From Amycolatopsis sp. FBCC-B4732 (GTDB lineage Bacteria; Actinomycetota; Actinomycetes; Mycobacteriales; Pseudonocardiaceae): a stretch of 64,000 nt of DNA. A program made the position numbers and the translations under genes. The stretch spans positions 10,024,501 to 10,088,500 of the forward strand of contig NZ_CP095376.1 of assembly GCF_023008405.1 (NCBI RefSeq), in the 5' to 3' direction. Position 1 is the stretch's first letter; each line of letters opens with the position of its first letter. Below, one piece after another: positions 26,568 to 34,118 of this stretch. The notes beneath the pieces are model-generated. The model was not told the origin of the DNA, made no database searches, and saw only the letters and a program-made list of their open reading frames with translations.

Positions 26568-28307
26568 TCAGGATCCTCGGGGCGCCATTTCGAACGGTTC
26601 CCAATCGGTCCATCCCGTGCCAGTCCAGTACCAGCGGTGCAGCAGAGCCCCGTGGCGGGTCGTGGCGAACAGTTCCAGGTGTCCAGAGGTCAGTGACGAG
26701 CTGGTGATGGCGACGACGGGTTCGGAGGCCGACATCGGTGTCCAGTCCGGAGCCCATTCCTTGCCGGCGTGGCCGTATCGCCGGGCGAAGGCGGTACCGT
26801 CCTCCAGAACGACAACCAGGTCCTGTTGGGCCCGCCGCGGTGATCCGGCTGTGGCGGTCCGGACGCGGCCCGGAGCGTGCATGTCGGTCCAGTCGCTCCA
26901 GCCTCCGCCGGTGTCCAGGTGATCCCACCGGTGCAGGACTCGTCCGGCTTTGGTGACGGCGAACAACTCGCGATGACCGCGCGGGCGGTTCATCCCCGAC
27001 CAGGCCACTCCGACGACGGGCTCCGGTGCTTCGAAGTCCTCCCACTCCGACCAGTCCCGGGGATCGCCGTCGGGAAATCTTCGGGTGAAGACCCGGCCGT
27101 CGGCGGTGACCACGAACAGATCCTGGTGGCCGTCCCAGGGCGAGCCCGCGGCGATGCCGGTGATCTTGCCGGGGGTGGCCTGGACCCGCCACGGAGACCA
27201 CCTCCCCGGGCTGCCCTCGTACCAGCGGTGGATCAAGCCCTGATCGCCGGTGACGGCGAAGATTTCCAGGTGCCCGGCGTGCAAGCTCGAGCAGGCTATC
27301 CGGTATACGGGTTCGGGCTCGTCCATCGGCCACCACCGCGACCAGCCCGATGGTGCTTCGCGCCCGTATGGCTGCTCCAGGTCGTTCCACCGGCGTACCA
27401 GTCGACGATCGCGGTCGACCACGAACAACTCCTGGTGACCGTCCTGCAGCGATCCGGCGGCTGCGCAGCCCCGATGGGCTCTCCCGGTGACGTGCGCCTG
27501 GTCCGCGGAGTCTGTTGCGTGCCTGTCGGCTTGTCCCGTCGACTGCCGCCGCAGGTAGTCCGCCCACCCGACGGCCGTATTGGTGGCCAATGCCTCGCCG
27601 GCCCCGATCAGCGTCCGGGGTGAGCCACCGAGAAACGCGGCCAGAGCTCGAGCCGCCGGCTCGGTCAGTGCTCCTGCCGTGTGCCGAAGCAGGCTGGTGG
27701 CCGCTTCGACGGCGAGCGGCTCGACTTCGATCGTGGTGTAGTTCCGCCACCCGGAGGCGGCACTGGTGATGATCACGTTGCCGGGCCCGGCGGCTGGAAT
27801 CAACCGCCACCACAGGTTCGGGTACCGGACGTCGTCCAAGACCAGCAGCCACGGCTTGCCCGGCCTCGCCAAGTGGCCGTGCAGCACATCCACGGGATTG
27901 CCGACGGCGGGCTGACCCGGGGCCAGCACGTTCAGCAAGTTACCGCACTGCTCGGCGGCTTGGCTCGGCTCACGGGCATCGACCCACAACATCGACCCGT
28001 AGTGATCCTGATGACGACGGCCGTGGGCCGCGGCCAGCACCGACTTGCCCACTCCACGCTCGCCGACGAGCACCCGGACGACCGGTCTGGACGGGACGCC
28101 CGTGAATGCGTCCGCCAGCACGTCGAGTTCAGCCGAGCGACCGGTCAAATCCGGAGCCAGGGAAAAGTCGACCGAAACAAACTCACGGGAATACCGGTTG
28201 TCGAGGAAAATGCTGCCTTGCATCGACCCCACCTGGATCAGGGTGCCATGCGCCTCGCCGTCGAAACGGTTCGCCGCACTGACAGAATCAGCCCGCTCCT
28301 GTGCCAT
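26568..28307 (-). CDS. STAND (NB-ARC/AAA-like) NTPase with RHIM-like N-terminus and lectin-type beta-propeller
   Basis: 579 residues from ATG 28307. Order of parts: residues 21-35 GTLIQVGSMQGSIFL, a short motif with the RHIM-like core IQVG; a STAND-type NTPase with Walker A GERGVGKS (82-89), Walker B WLLVLDDV (153-160) and NVIITSAASGW; a short helical arm to ~270; then about six repeats of G-H-x-E-L-F-x-V-T...L-x-HRW...GWSDW from ~290 to the end. These repeats match PLL/tectonin-like carbohydrate-binding propellers. The architecture is that of a bacterial NLR-like sensor: propeller as sensor, NTPase as switch, N-terminal motif as adaptor to an effector. The cyclase-like protein at 5395-6177 carries a matching motif. 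Confidence 0.75.
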   Translation of the reverse strand: MAQERADSVSAANRFDGEAHGTLIQVGSMQGSIFLDNRYSREFVSVDFSLAPDLTGRSAELDVLADAFTGVPSRPVVRVLVGERGVGKSVLAAAHGRRHQDHYGSMLWVDAREPSQAAEQCGNLLNVLAPGQPAVGNPVDVLHGHLARPGKPWLLVLDDVRYPNLWWRLIPAAGPGNVIITSAASGWRNYTTIEVEPLAVEAATSLLRHTAGALTEPAARALAAFLGGSPRTLIGAGEALATNTAVGWADYLRRQSTGQADRHATDSADQAHVTGRAHRGCAAAGSLQDGHQELFVVDRDRRLVRRWNDLEQPYGREAPSGWSRWWPMDEPEPVYRIACSSLHAGHLEIFAVTGDQGLIHRWYEGSPGRWSPWRVQATPGKITGIAAGSPWDGHQDLFVVTADGRVFTRRFPDGDPRDWSEWEDFEAPEPVVGVAWSGMNRPRGHRELFAVTKAGRVLHRWDHLDTGGGWSDWTDMHAPGRVRTATAGSPRRAQQDLVVVLEDGTAFARRYGHAGKEWAPDWTPMSASEPVVAITSSSLTSGHLELFATTRHGALLHRWYWTGTGWTDWEPFEMAPRGS

Positions 28308-28387
28308 CGACCCAGTATGACATTCCGAGGTCGGCCGAAGCTGCATGTTTGCGTAATGGGTGTCGGTGGCCGAACGACACGCTCTGG

Positions 28388-28645
28388 GTGAACGGCTGGA
28401 TGACCCTTGTCGGCACTGTGCTCGGTGGAATGCTCGGCCTCTGGAACCAGTGGTCGGCGAGGCGTGATGCCGAGCGGCGCGAGCGACGTGAACGCGCCAC
28501 GCATCGTCGCGAGGTGCTGCGGCAGGCCGTCGATGCGCTGTTGGTGTCCGCCCAAGTGGTTCCCCGGGAGCGCTTCGATGATTCCGCACATCGTGAGCTC
28601 GATGTGGAAATCTTCGGCGATGGGGCCGCCGTCGCCGGACGGTAG
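28388..28645 (+). CDS. Small hypothetical membrane-anchored protein
   Basis: 85 residues if GTG 28388 is used (ATG 28400 is an alternative). One hydrophobic segment (WMTLVGTVLGGMLGLW) is followed by a strongly basic/acidic helix (RRDAERRERRERATHRREVL). This resembles the N-terminal part of actinobacterial proteins with a single membrane anchor and a coiled coil, and is probably truncated, given the damage in this area. Divergent from the STAND NTPase, 80 bp away. Weakly supported. Confidence 0.35.
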   Translation: MNGWMTLVGTVLGGMLGLWNQWSARRDAERRERRERATHRREVLRQAVDALLVSAQVVPRERFDDSAHRELDVEIFGDGAAVAGR

Positions 28646-28756
28646 GTCATGACCGTCACTGGTGACGCCGGCGGCGGCGCGGTGTTGACCTGCAGGGCGG
28701 GTTGGAAAGACGTATCGTTCCTCTCTCCTGCCCGCATCGTGCTCGGGAGGAATCCG

Positions 28757-29254
28757 GTGGATGACACTCCGGATCGACCACCCACGGGTTCCACGGACAA
28801 CACCTCGACGGGAAAGAAGATCGCGAACGTCGTGCCCGAGATATCTCGGGCACGACCCATTTCCACGGACGATCGGGCGCCGGCCTGGTCGTGGCTGTCG
28901 CCGCCGCCATCGTGCCGGCCCTCGCCGCGCCGGCGATGGCTGCGGCAGGACGAGGCGCTGCACGCCTGAAGCTGCTGGACCCCGAATCGCGGAAAGGTGC
29001 AGGACTACACCAACGGCATTTGGAAGGCCGCTGATCCCGCTGACCCGCGTACGCTCATTTGCCAGTACGTGAGCTTCGTCAACGCCGATGAGGCCGAGGT
29101 GGCGTTCGGCGCCATGGTCAAGATCAAGAAAGGCCAGCCGGGTGACGCCGTCCTGATGACGCCACCGAACATCGGCCGCAAAGCCGTCATCGCCGACTCC
29201 GGTGCGCACTGGGTGCTTGCCGAAAAAGCCGGCTTCGTCGTCGACCTGGAGTGA
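28757..29254 (+). pseudogene. Single-pass membrane or secreted protein, frameshifted
   Basis: GTG 28757 has a very good ribosome binding site (GGGAGGA, 6-nt spacing) and reads VDDTPDRPPTGSTDNTSTGK. Near 28875 the frame moves to one giving GAGLVVAVAAAIVPALAAPA, a membrane or signal segment ending in AMAAAG. A further one-base slip near 28995 joins LKLLDPESRK to VQDYTNGIWKAADPADP, which runs to a TGA at 29252-29254 (GAHWVLAEKAGFVVDLE). The joined protein would have a short cytoplasmic start, one hydrophobic segment and an external domain of ~90 residues. No family recognised. Confidence 0.5.
28829..28856. repeat. Perfect 28-bp palindrome
   Basis: GTCGTGCCCGAGAT followed immediately by its exact complement. 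It lies within the frameshifted gene region. It may be an operator, a hairpin or a deletion scar; no T-tract supports a terminator. Confidence 0.5.
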
Positions 29255-29259
29255 GGGAC

Positions 29260-29823
29260 TCAGCTCTTCTTGCGCTGGTTGGCGTTGAAGCGCGCTTTCT
29301 TCTGCCGGTTCCCGCACGTGTTCATGTCGCACCACCGGCGGCTGCGGCTCTGGCTTGTGTCGAAGAAAGCCGCCCGGCAGGTCGGCGACGCGCACAAGGC
29401 CAGCTTTCCGTCCCGTTCGCCCGCGACGATGCTGATCGCGTCGGCCGCGATCACGCCGAGGGCGTCTTCCACACCGGACGCCGGGCCGAGCCGCCAGATC
29501 CGCTTTCCTTCGGGCGTCAGGAAAGCCGCTGCCCGGCCCTGGGCGCTGCGGGCGTTCAGGACTTCGACGGCGGCCGCGGGGAGGGGCTCATCGAGGGCCG
29601 CCGCGGTCGCCGTGGCGTGGATCGACTCCCGCAGTTCGCGCGCGAGGTCGAGCTGGGCCGGGGTGCAGGACGGCACGGCGAGGCCGCTGACCGCCAGCCA
29701 GTCGGCGAGGCGGTGCGGGGTCGGGATGCGCTCCACGGCGTTGCCCTGACGCTCGGTCAGCGTCGCCGTGAAGCTGGTCGCCAGGACGCTGCCGAGGCGG
29801 AAGTCGGGGTGCTCAGCACGCAT
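29260..29823 (-). CDS. CGNR zinc-finger / ABATE-domain regulator
   Basis: 187 residues from ATG 29823. The N-terminal ~130 residues are the ABATE stress-ligand-binding-like domain (WLAVSGLAVPSCTPAQLDLA, LAADAISIVAGE-type stretch). The C-terminus is the CGNR finger: CASPTCRAAFFDTSQSRSRR then WCDMNTCGNRQKKARF, with four cysteines for zinc and the name motif CGNR. Such proteins are predicted DNA-binding regulators. It is divergent from an epoxide hydrolase, and the 83-bp gap has a repeated TAAGCCGGTT-like site. Confidence 0.85.
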   Translation of the reverse strand: MRAEHPDFRLGSVLATSFTATLTERQGNAVERIPTPHRLADWLAVSGLAVPSCTPAQLDLARELRESIHATATAAALDEPLPAAAVEVLNARSAQGRAAAFLTPEGKRIWRLGPASGVEDALGVIAADAISIVAGERDGKLALCASPTCRAAFFDTSQSRSRRWCDMNTCGNRQKKARFNANQRKKS

Positions 29824-29830
29824 GGAACCA

Positions 29831-29884
29831 GCTTAGCCGGTTGCCCGCGGCCGTGTCGGCATGTTAGAACCGTCTAAGCCGGTT
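29831..29884. promoter_or_regulatory. Divergent promoter with repeated AGCCGGTT and TTAGA/TCTAA palindrome
   Basis: CTTAGCCGGTT (29832-29842) and CTAAGCCGGTT (29874-29884) are direct near-repeats. Overlapping the second is the perfect inverted repeat TTAGA-ACCG-TCTAA (29864-29877). The position between the CGNR regulator and the epoxide hydrolase makes it a likely binding site of the CGNR protein. Confidence 0.45.
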
Positions 29885-29906
29885 CACTCTCGACCGAGGA
29901 GGTCCC

Positions 29907-31094
29907 ATGCCCACCAGCGACGTCCACGCCTTCGAAGCCCGCGCGACCGACGCCGACCTCGACGAACTGCGTGCGCGGCTGGCCGCCGCGCGATTACCAG
30001 AAGCCGAGACCGTCGACGGCTCGCGCCGGTGGGACCAGGGCGTTCCGCTCGCCGATCTCGCCGAGGTCGTCGACTACTGGCGCACCGGGTACGACTGGCG
30101 GGCGTTCGAAGCGCGCCTCGACCGGATCGGGCAGTTCCGCACGACCGTCGACGGGCTGGGAATCCACTTCCTGCACCGCCGATCCGCGCGTGCCGACGCG
30201 ACGCCGCTGCTGCTCACGCACGGCTGGCCGGGCAGCGTCGCCGAGTTCGTCGACGTCGTGGCCGAGCTGGCCGACCCGGAAGACGCGGCCGCGCCGGCGT
30301 TCCACGTCGTGGCGCCCTCGCTGCCGGGCTTCGGTTACAGCGACAAACCGGCCACGACCGGGTGGGGAACCGAGAAGATCGCGGCCGCGTGGGTGGAGCT
30401 GATGAGCCGGCTCGGCTACCGCGAGTTCCTCGCGCACGGCGGCGACTGGGGCGGCAACATCACCACGGTGCTCGCCGGCCGGTTCCCGGCGCACGTCCTC
30501 GGCATCCACACGACGTTCGCGGAGGGGCCGCCCGGGCTGCCGGCGGACGGGCTGACGGCGCTCGAGCGGAAGTGGGCCGAGGAGACGCGCGACTTCTGGC
30601 GCAACCGCGCGGCGTACGCGAAGCAGCAGGCGACGCGGCCGCAGACCATCGGCTACTCGCTCGTCGACTCACCGGTCGGGCTGCTCGCCTGGATCCTCGA
30701 CAAGTTCGCCGAGTGGTCGGACACCGAAGACAGCCCGTTCGAACGGATTTCCCGCGACCGGATCCTCGACGACGTCACCCTGTACTGGCTGACGCGGACC
30801 GGCGCGTCGGCGGCTCGCATCTACTACGAAAGCCACAACTCGCTCGACCCCGAGCTCCGGGTCGACGTCCCGGCCGCGATCACCATGTACCCGCGCGACA
30901 TCGAGAAGTGCCCGCGTCCGTGGGCGCGGGAGCGGTACCGGCGGATCGTCCGGTGGTGCTCGCCCGAAGCCGGGGGACACTTCCCGTCGCTGGAAGTGCC
31001 CGGGTACTTCGTCGGGGATCTGCGCGAGGGCCTCGCCGCGGTGCTGGCCGCCCGGTCAGGACGGACCGAGCAGTCGCCGGAAGTGGTCCGGTAG
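29907..31094 (+). CDS. Epoxide hydrolase (alpha/beta-hydrolase, EHN-type)
   Basis: 395 residues from ATG 29907. The N-terminal EHN region (about 1-95) is followed by the oxyanion motif HGWPGS (105-110), the nucleophile Asp180 in HGGDWGG, the lid tyrosine region [10 protein letters not shown] and the catalytic histidine in [10 protein letters not shown] near the end. This matches microsomal-type bacterial epoxide hydrolases, which add water to epoxides. Its divergent CGNR partner probably controls it. The 3' end overlaps the convergent NUDIX gene by 39 bp. Confidence 0.9.
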   Translation: MPTSDVHAFEARATDADLDELRARLAAARLPEAETVDGSRRWDQGVPLADLAEVVDYWRTGYDWRAFEARLDRIGQFRTTVDGLGIHFLHRRSARADATPLLLTHGWPGSVAEFVDVVAELADPEDAAAPAFHVVAPSLPGFGYSDKPATTGWGTEKIAAAWVELMSRLGYREFLAHGGDWGGNITTVLAGRFPAHVLGIHTTFAEGPPGLPADGLTALERKWAEETRDFWRNRAAYAKQQATRPQTIGYSLVDSPVGLLAWILDKFAEWSDTEDSPFERISRDRILDDVTLYWLTRTGASAARIYYESHNSLDPELRVDVPAAITMYPRDIEKCPRPWARERYRRIVRWCSPEAGGHFPSLEVPGYFVGDLREGLAAVLAARSGRTEQSPEVVR

Positions 31095-31451
31095 CGGCAG
31101 TTCCCGGGCTTCCGCCGGTGTCAGCCACGCGAAGTCGTCGTGCTCCGCCGGGTTGAGCACGACCTCGCCGGTGCCGGTTTCCTCGGTCGTGTAAACGAAA
31201 GCGTGGATCCGCAGATCGCGCCCCGCGATGTCCGGCCACGAATCCCGCGCCAGTTCGCCGGTGACGCGAACCCGCAAACCGGTTTCCTCCACCGCTTCCC
31301 GGACCGCCGTCGTCTCGAACGGCTCGCCCGGCTCGGCCGTCCCGCCCGGCAGTTCCCACTCGCCCGCGCGGAACACCCCGGCCGTGCGGCGGAGGAACAG
31401 CACCCGCTCGCCGCGCGGGATCCAGCAGTACGCCAGGTTCTTTTCCTTCAT
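31056..31451 (-). CDS. NUDIX hydrolase
   Basis: 131 residues from ATG 31451. The Nudix box is complete: [10 protein letters not shown] then [13 protein letters not shown] (about 36-59, G-x5-E-x7-RE-x2-EE-x-G). It hydrolyses a nucleoside diphosphate linked to another group; the substrate is not evident. It lies 16 bp downstream of the long coiled-coil gene on the same strand and may be expressed with it. Confidence 0.85.
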   Translation of the reverse strand: MKEKNLAYCWIPRGERVLFLRRTAGVFRAGEWELPGGTAEPGEPFETTAVREAVEETGLRVRVTGELARDSWPDIAGRDLRIHAFVYTTEETGTGEVVLNPAEHDDFAWLTPAEARELPLPDHFRRLLGPS

Positions 31452-31467
31452 GGGCGCCGATTCTCGC

Positions 31468-33135
31468 TCAGTTGGTCTTCGACGTCGGCAGGTGGGCGCC
31501 CAGATAACCGACATACACCCGGCCCGTGCGGTCCGTGTCGTCCAGGAAGTGCAGGCGCGGCGCCGGTGCTTTGAAGCGCTCCAAGGCGATGTGGGCACCG
31601 AAGTAGTCGCGGCCCGCCGGGTTGGTGCGGGGGTCGACGCGGAACGTCCTGGCCTGGCGGAGCCGTTCGTTCGTGGTCACCGTGTCGGACTCGGCCAAGG
31701 CGATGATGTTGGCGCTGATCAGGGAACCCGGCTGGCCGGTGCGGGCGAACGCGAGGACGTCCGACAGCTCGGGGCCGGGGTCCTGGCCCGCGTCGAGCAG
31801 CGACGTGCGCGCGCTCGCGTACGCGTCGAGGGTCCGCAGCGCGTCCCACGCCTTGCGGCGCCAGGCCGCGGCTTTCGGGTGGTGGTCGAGGATCGCGGCC
31901 GGCGCCGGTTCCGCCGTGAGCACGAGGTGCGCGAGCGACGCCGCCGCCTTGACCAGCTCGGCGAAGCTGGAGAACTCCTCCGGCGGGCGGCCGGCGGCGG
32001 CCACTTCGTCGTCCGCTTCGTGGTGGCGGGCGAGGCGGCCCGCCAGCAACCCGTTGACGCGCCTGAGTTCGTCGCGTTCGGCTTCGGTCTCCTCGAATTC
32101 GCGCGCGTAGTCGTCCACCGTCGCCTGCAGCTGCGCGAGCTGCTCGCGCAGGCACCCGACTTCGGTCGCGGAGACGTCCTCGAGCCGGCTGCGCAGCGCC
32201 TTCACCTCGCAGGCGTGGCGATCGCGCTCTTCGGCGTGGGCCTTGGCCTTCTTCCGCAGGATCGTGATCACCCGGCGGGCCTCGGCCAGCTCGCGCTCGG
32301 CCCGGTCGAGCTTCTCGGTCAGGCCGGCGTCCGGCTCGCGCTCCGGCGAGACGAACGGATCGGCCGCGTACCAGGCCCGCACGCTCGCCACGTCGGCCCA
32401 CTCCTCCGGCAGCGGCGTCCGGCCGCGCGCCTGGATGAGCTGCGTGATCGCGCCTTCGAGGGCTTCGCCGTTCACCGGGCTGGCCGTCTCGACGAAGTCC
32501 GGGAGCTGGTCGCACGGCGGCGCGTACAGCCGCGCGCCCGCCGGGACCGCGCAGCCGAGGGGGACGTTCCGGTTGAGCGTGCGGCGGAAGCGGTCGTCGA
32601 CGTCGAAGACGTTGACCAGCCCGGCCCAGCCCGCGACCGGCACCGTCGGCGGCTCGGCGAGCACCAGCACCGCCGACGTCCGCCACGGCGCCACCAGCGC
32701 CTCGCCCAGCAGGTCGGCGAGGTGGTCGCACTCCTCGCGGGACCAGCCGCGCATGGCCAGCACCGGGGTTTCGATCGGGATTTCGTCGTGGCCGCTCGCG
32801 CCCAGCTCCTCCAGCCCGATCCGGTGCGCGGGCGCGACGTGGCAGCTGCGCCACGGCCGCGTGCACGCCGCGGCCAGCAACCACGTCACCCGGTCCTCGC
32901 CGGCGCGGTAGCAGAGGGACAGGAATACCTGAACGGAGTAGCGTCCTTCGCCGTCGCCGTAAGCGAATTCGAGGTCGCACCGGCGCGATCCGCCGTCGTC
33001 GGACGAGCCGAGATCGGTGACGGTGTAGTCGTCGTGCTGCCGCTGGCGGGTGATCAGCCTGCTGCGCAAGGCGTCCAGGGGGCGTTTTCCTTCGGTGGGG
33101 ACCAAGCCGTGGTGCCAGATCCGGTGCACCCCCAC
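31468..33135 (-). CDS. Large coiled-coil protein of unknown function (555 aa)
   Basis: GTG 33135 is chosen because GGAG stands 9 nt upstream; the TTG further up abuts that GGAG. Residues ~1-260 form a globular part beginning [20 protein letters not shown]. Residues ~265-400 are a long coiled coil ([20 protein letters not shown], later [19 protein letters not shown]). The C-terminal ~60 residues are distinct and beta-like ([20 protein letters not shown], ending [16 protein letters not shown]). I recall this C-terminal block from uncharacterised actinobacterial proteins of similar build, without a known function. A possible defence or toxin role is only suggested by its location. Confidence 0.65.
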   Translation of the reverse strand: MGVHRIWHHGLVPTEGKRPLDALRSRLITRQRQHDDYTVTDLGSSDDGGSRRCDLEFAYGDGEGRYSVQVFLSLCYRAGEDRVTWLLAAACTRPWRSCHVAPAHRIGLEELGASGHDEIPIETPVLAMRGWSREECDHLADLLGEALVAPWRTSAVLVLAEPPTVPVAGWAGLVNVFDVDDRFRRTLNRNVPLGCAVPAGARLYAPPCDQLPDFVETASPVNGEALEGAITQLIQARGRTPLPEEWADVASVRAWYAADPFVSPEREPDAGLTEKLDRAERELAEARRVITILRKKAKAHAEERDRHACEVKALRSRLEDVSATEVGCLREQLAQLQATVDDYAREFEETEAERDELRRVNGLLAGRLARHHEADDEVAAAGRPPEEFSSFAELVKAAASLAHLVLTAEPAPAAILDHHPKAAAWRRKAWDALRTLDAYASARTSLLDAGQDPGPELSDVLAFARTGQPGSLISANIIALAESDTVTTNERLRQARTFRVDPRTNPAGRDYFGAHIALERFKAPAPRLHFLDDTDRTGRVYVGYLGAHLPTSKTN

Positions 33136-33211
33136 AGGACTCAACTCCGTTCGCCACGACCAGGACCTGAGCCGAACATAGCGGATCCTGTGACCGGTCG
33201 AACGCGGGGCG

Positions 33212-33571
33212 TCACCTCGTCCAGAGGCAGAACGGGTGCCCGGCGGGATCGAAGCAGACGCGCACGTCGTCCTGCGGCTGGAAGTCCGCGACGACGGCCC
33301 CGGCGGCTCGCGCGGTGGCGGTCGCTCCCTCGAGGTCGTCGACTTCGATGTCGAGGTGCAGCTGCATCTGCTGGGTGCCGTCGGCGGGCGGCCAGACGGG
33401 CGGCACGTGCCCGGTTTCGAGCTGGAACGACAGCCCGGCGCTCCCGTCGTCCGGCCGCAGCGTCACCCACTCCGGCTCATCGGTCCGGATCGGCCAGCCG
33501 AGCAGTGTCGAGTAGAAAGCGGCGAGCGCGCGCGGCTCCGGCGCGCCGAGCACGGTGGAGGTCAGCTTCAT
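33212..33571 (-). CDS. VOC-family (glyoxalase/bleomycin-resistance-like) protein
   Basis: 119 residues from ATG 33571. One VOC module is seen: LTSTVLGAPEPRALAAFYST, LSFQLETGHVPPVWP, QQMQLHLDIEVDDLEGA with the metal-type His, and a final DPAGHPFCLW. Members bind a metal or sequester small molecules. The 260 bp between this gene and the peptide gene at 33832 include ACGTCC-5-GGACGT (33606-33622) and several further GGACGT half-sites, perhaps regulatory. Confidence 0.8.
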   Translation of the reverse strand: MKLTSTVLGAPEPRALAAFYSTLLGWPIRTDEPEWVTLRPDDGSAGLSFQLETGHVPPVWPPADGTQQMQLHLDIEVDDLEGATATARAAGAVVADFQPQDDVRVCFDPAGHPFCLWTR

Positions 33572-33831
33572 GGTCGGGTGGTACCCGCGGATCCGCCCGG
33601 AATGCACGTCCGGTGTGGACGTCGTTACAGACTTCACCCTTTAGGACGTTCCCGCCGGGACGTCGAGCCTGTTCACAGCCGGTTGGGCTGACTTTCCGTA
33701 GCTAAAACCCTCCCGATCATTGCTCCGTTGTGCAACTATTGGGCCGTTCGCGGGGAGAGGGCCTCGCGACGGGGGACTCACCGTCACGGTCAGCGTCCCC
33801 ATGCAGATCCCCAGGGGAGAGGAGATCGACC
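33572..33831. promoter_or_regulatory. Intergenic control region ahead of the peptide/CHAT genes
   Basis: 260 bp without a gene. It contains the inverted repeat ACGTCC-GGTGT-GGACGT (33606-33622), further GGACGT copies near 33640-33660, an AT-rich stretch (TAGCTAAAACC near 33700) and a strong ribosome binding site GGGAGAGGAG (33815-33824). No clear -35/-10 pair can be chosen. Confidence 0.35.
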
Positions 33832-34026
33832 ATGTCGACGCCCACAGACACCAAACCGGAAGAGACGCCGGAACCGATCGAGAAGGCCGGCCCGGTGGTC
33901 CCGCACCCGGAGCCCGACGAGTACGGCTGGGTCCACCTGGACCACGAGCACATCGCGGTCCCGAAGACCGACGGACCGGTCGTCACGCCGAACTGCGCGC
34001 CGCCGTGCTACCAGGTGGCCCGCTGA
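33832..34026 (+). CDS. 64-residue peptide associated with TPR-CHAT protease
   Basis: ATG 33832 with a very strong ribosome binding site. The peptide is acidic and proline-rich at the start (MSTPTDTKPEETPEPIEKAG), has a central DEYGWVHLDHEHIAVPKTDG and ends VVTPNCAPPCYQVAR with two cysteines. It has no signal peptide. A hairpin lies between it and the protease gene 92 bp downstream, so it may be made in excess. Gene order and the conserved-looking C-terminus suggest a substrate, activator or precursor peptide for the CHAT protease. Function is inferred. Confidence 0.65.
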   Translation: MSTPTDTKPEETPEPIEKAGPVVPHPEPDEYGWVHLDHEHIAVPKTDGPVVTPNCAPPCYQVAR

Positions 34027-34045
34027 GCTTCACCAAGATGTGACC

Positions 34046-34078
34046 GCCCGCCTGCCGATCTTCGACCGGTAGGCGGGC
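34046..34078 (+). terminator. Hairpin between peptide and CHAT genes (attenuating terminator)
   Basis: GCCCGCCT (34046-34053) pairs with AGGCGGGC (34071-34078) around a 17-nt loop that can add GCCG/CGGT pairing. It lies 20 bp after the peptide stop and 40 bp before the CHAT start, so it could lower transcription of the protease relative to the peptide. Confidence 0.55.
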
Positions 34079-34118
34079 TCCGTTCTGCAACAGCCTGTGC
34101 TGTCATAGGGGAGTGCCT

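Noticed and set aside
28829..28856. Palindrome as a rho-independent terminator
   Set aside because: No T-tract and no clear gene end next to it; kept only as an unexplained palindrome.
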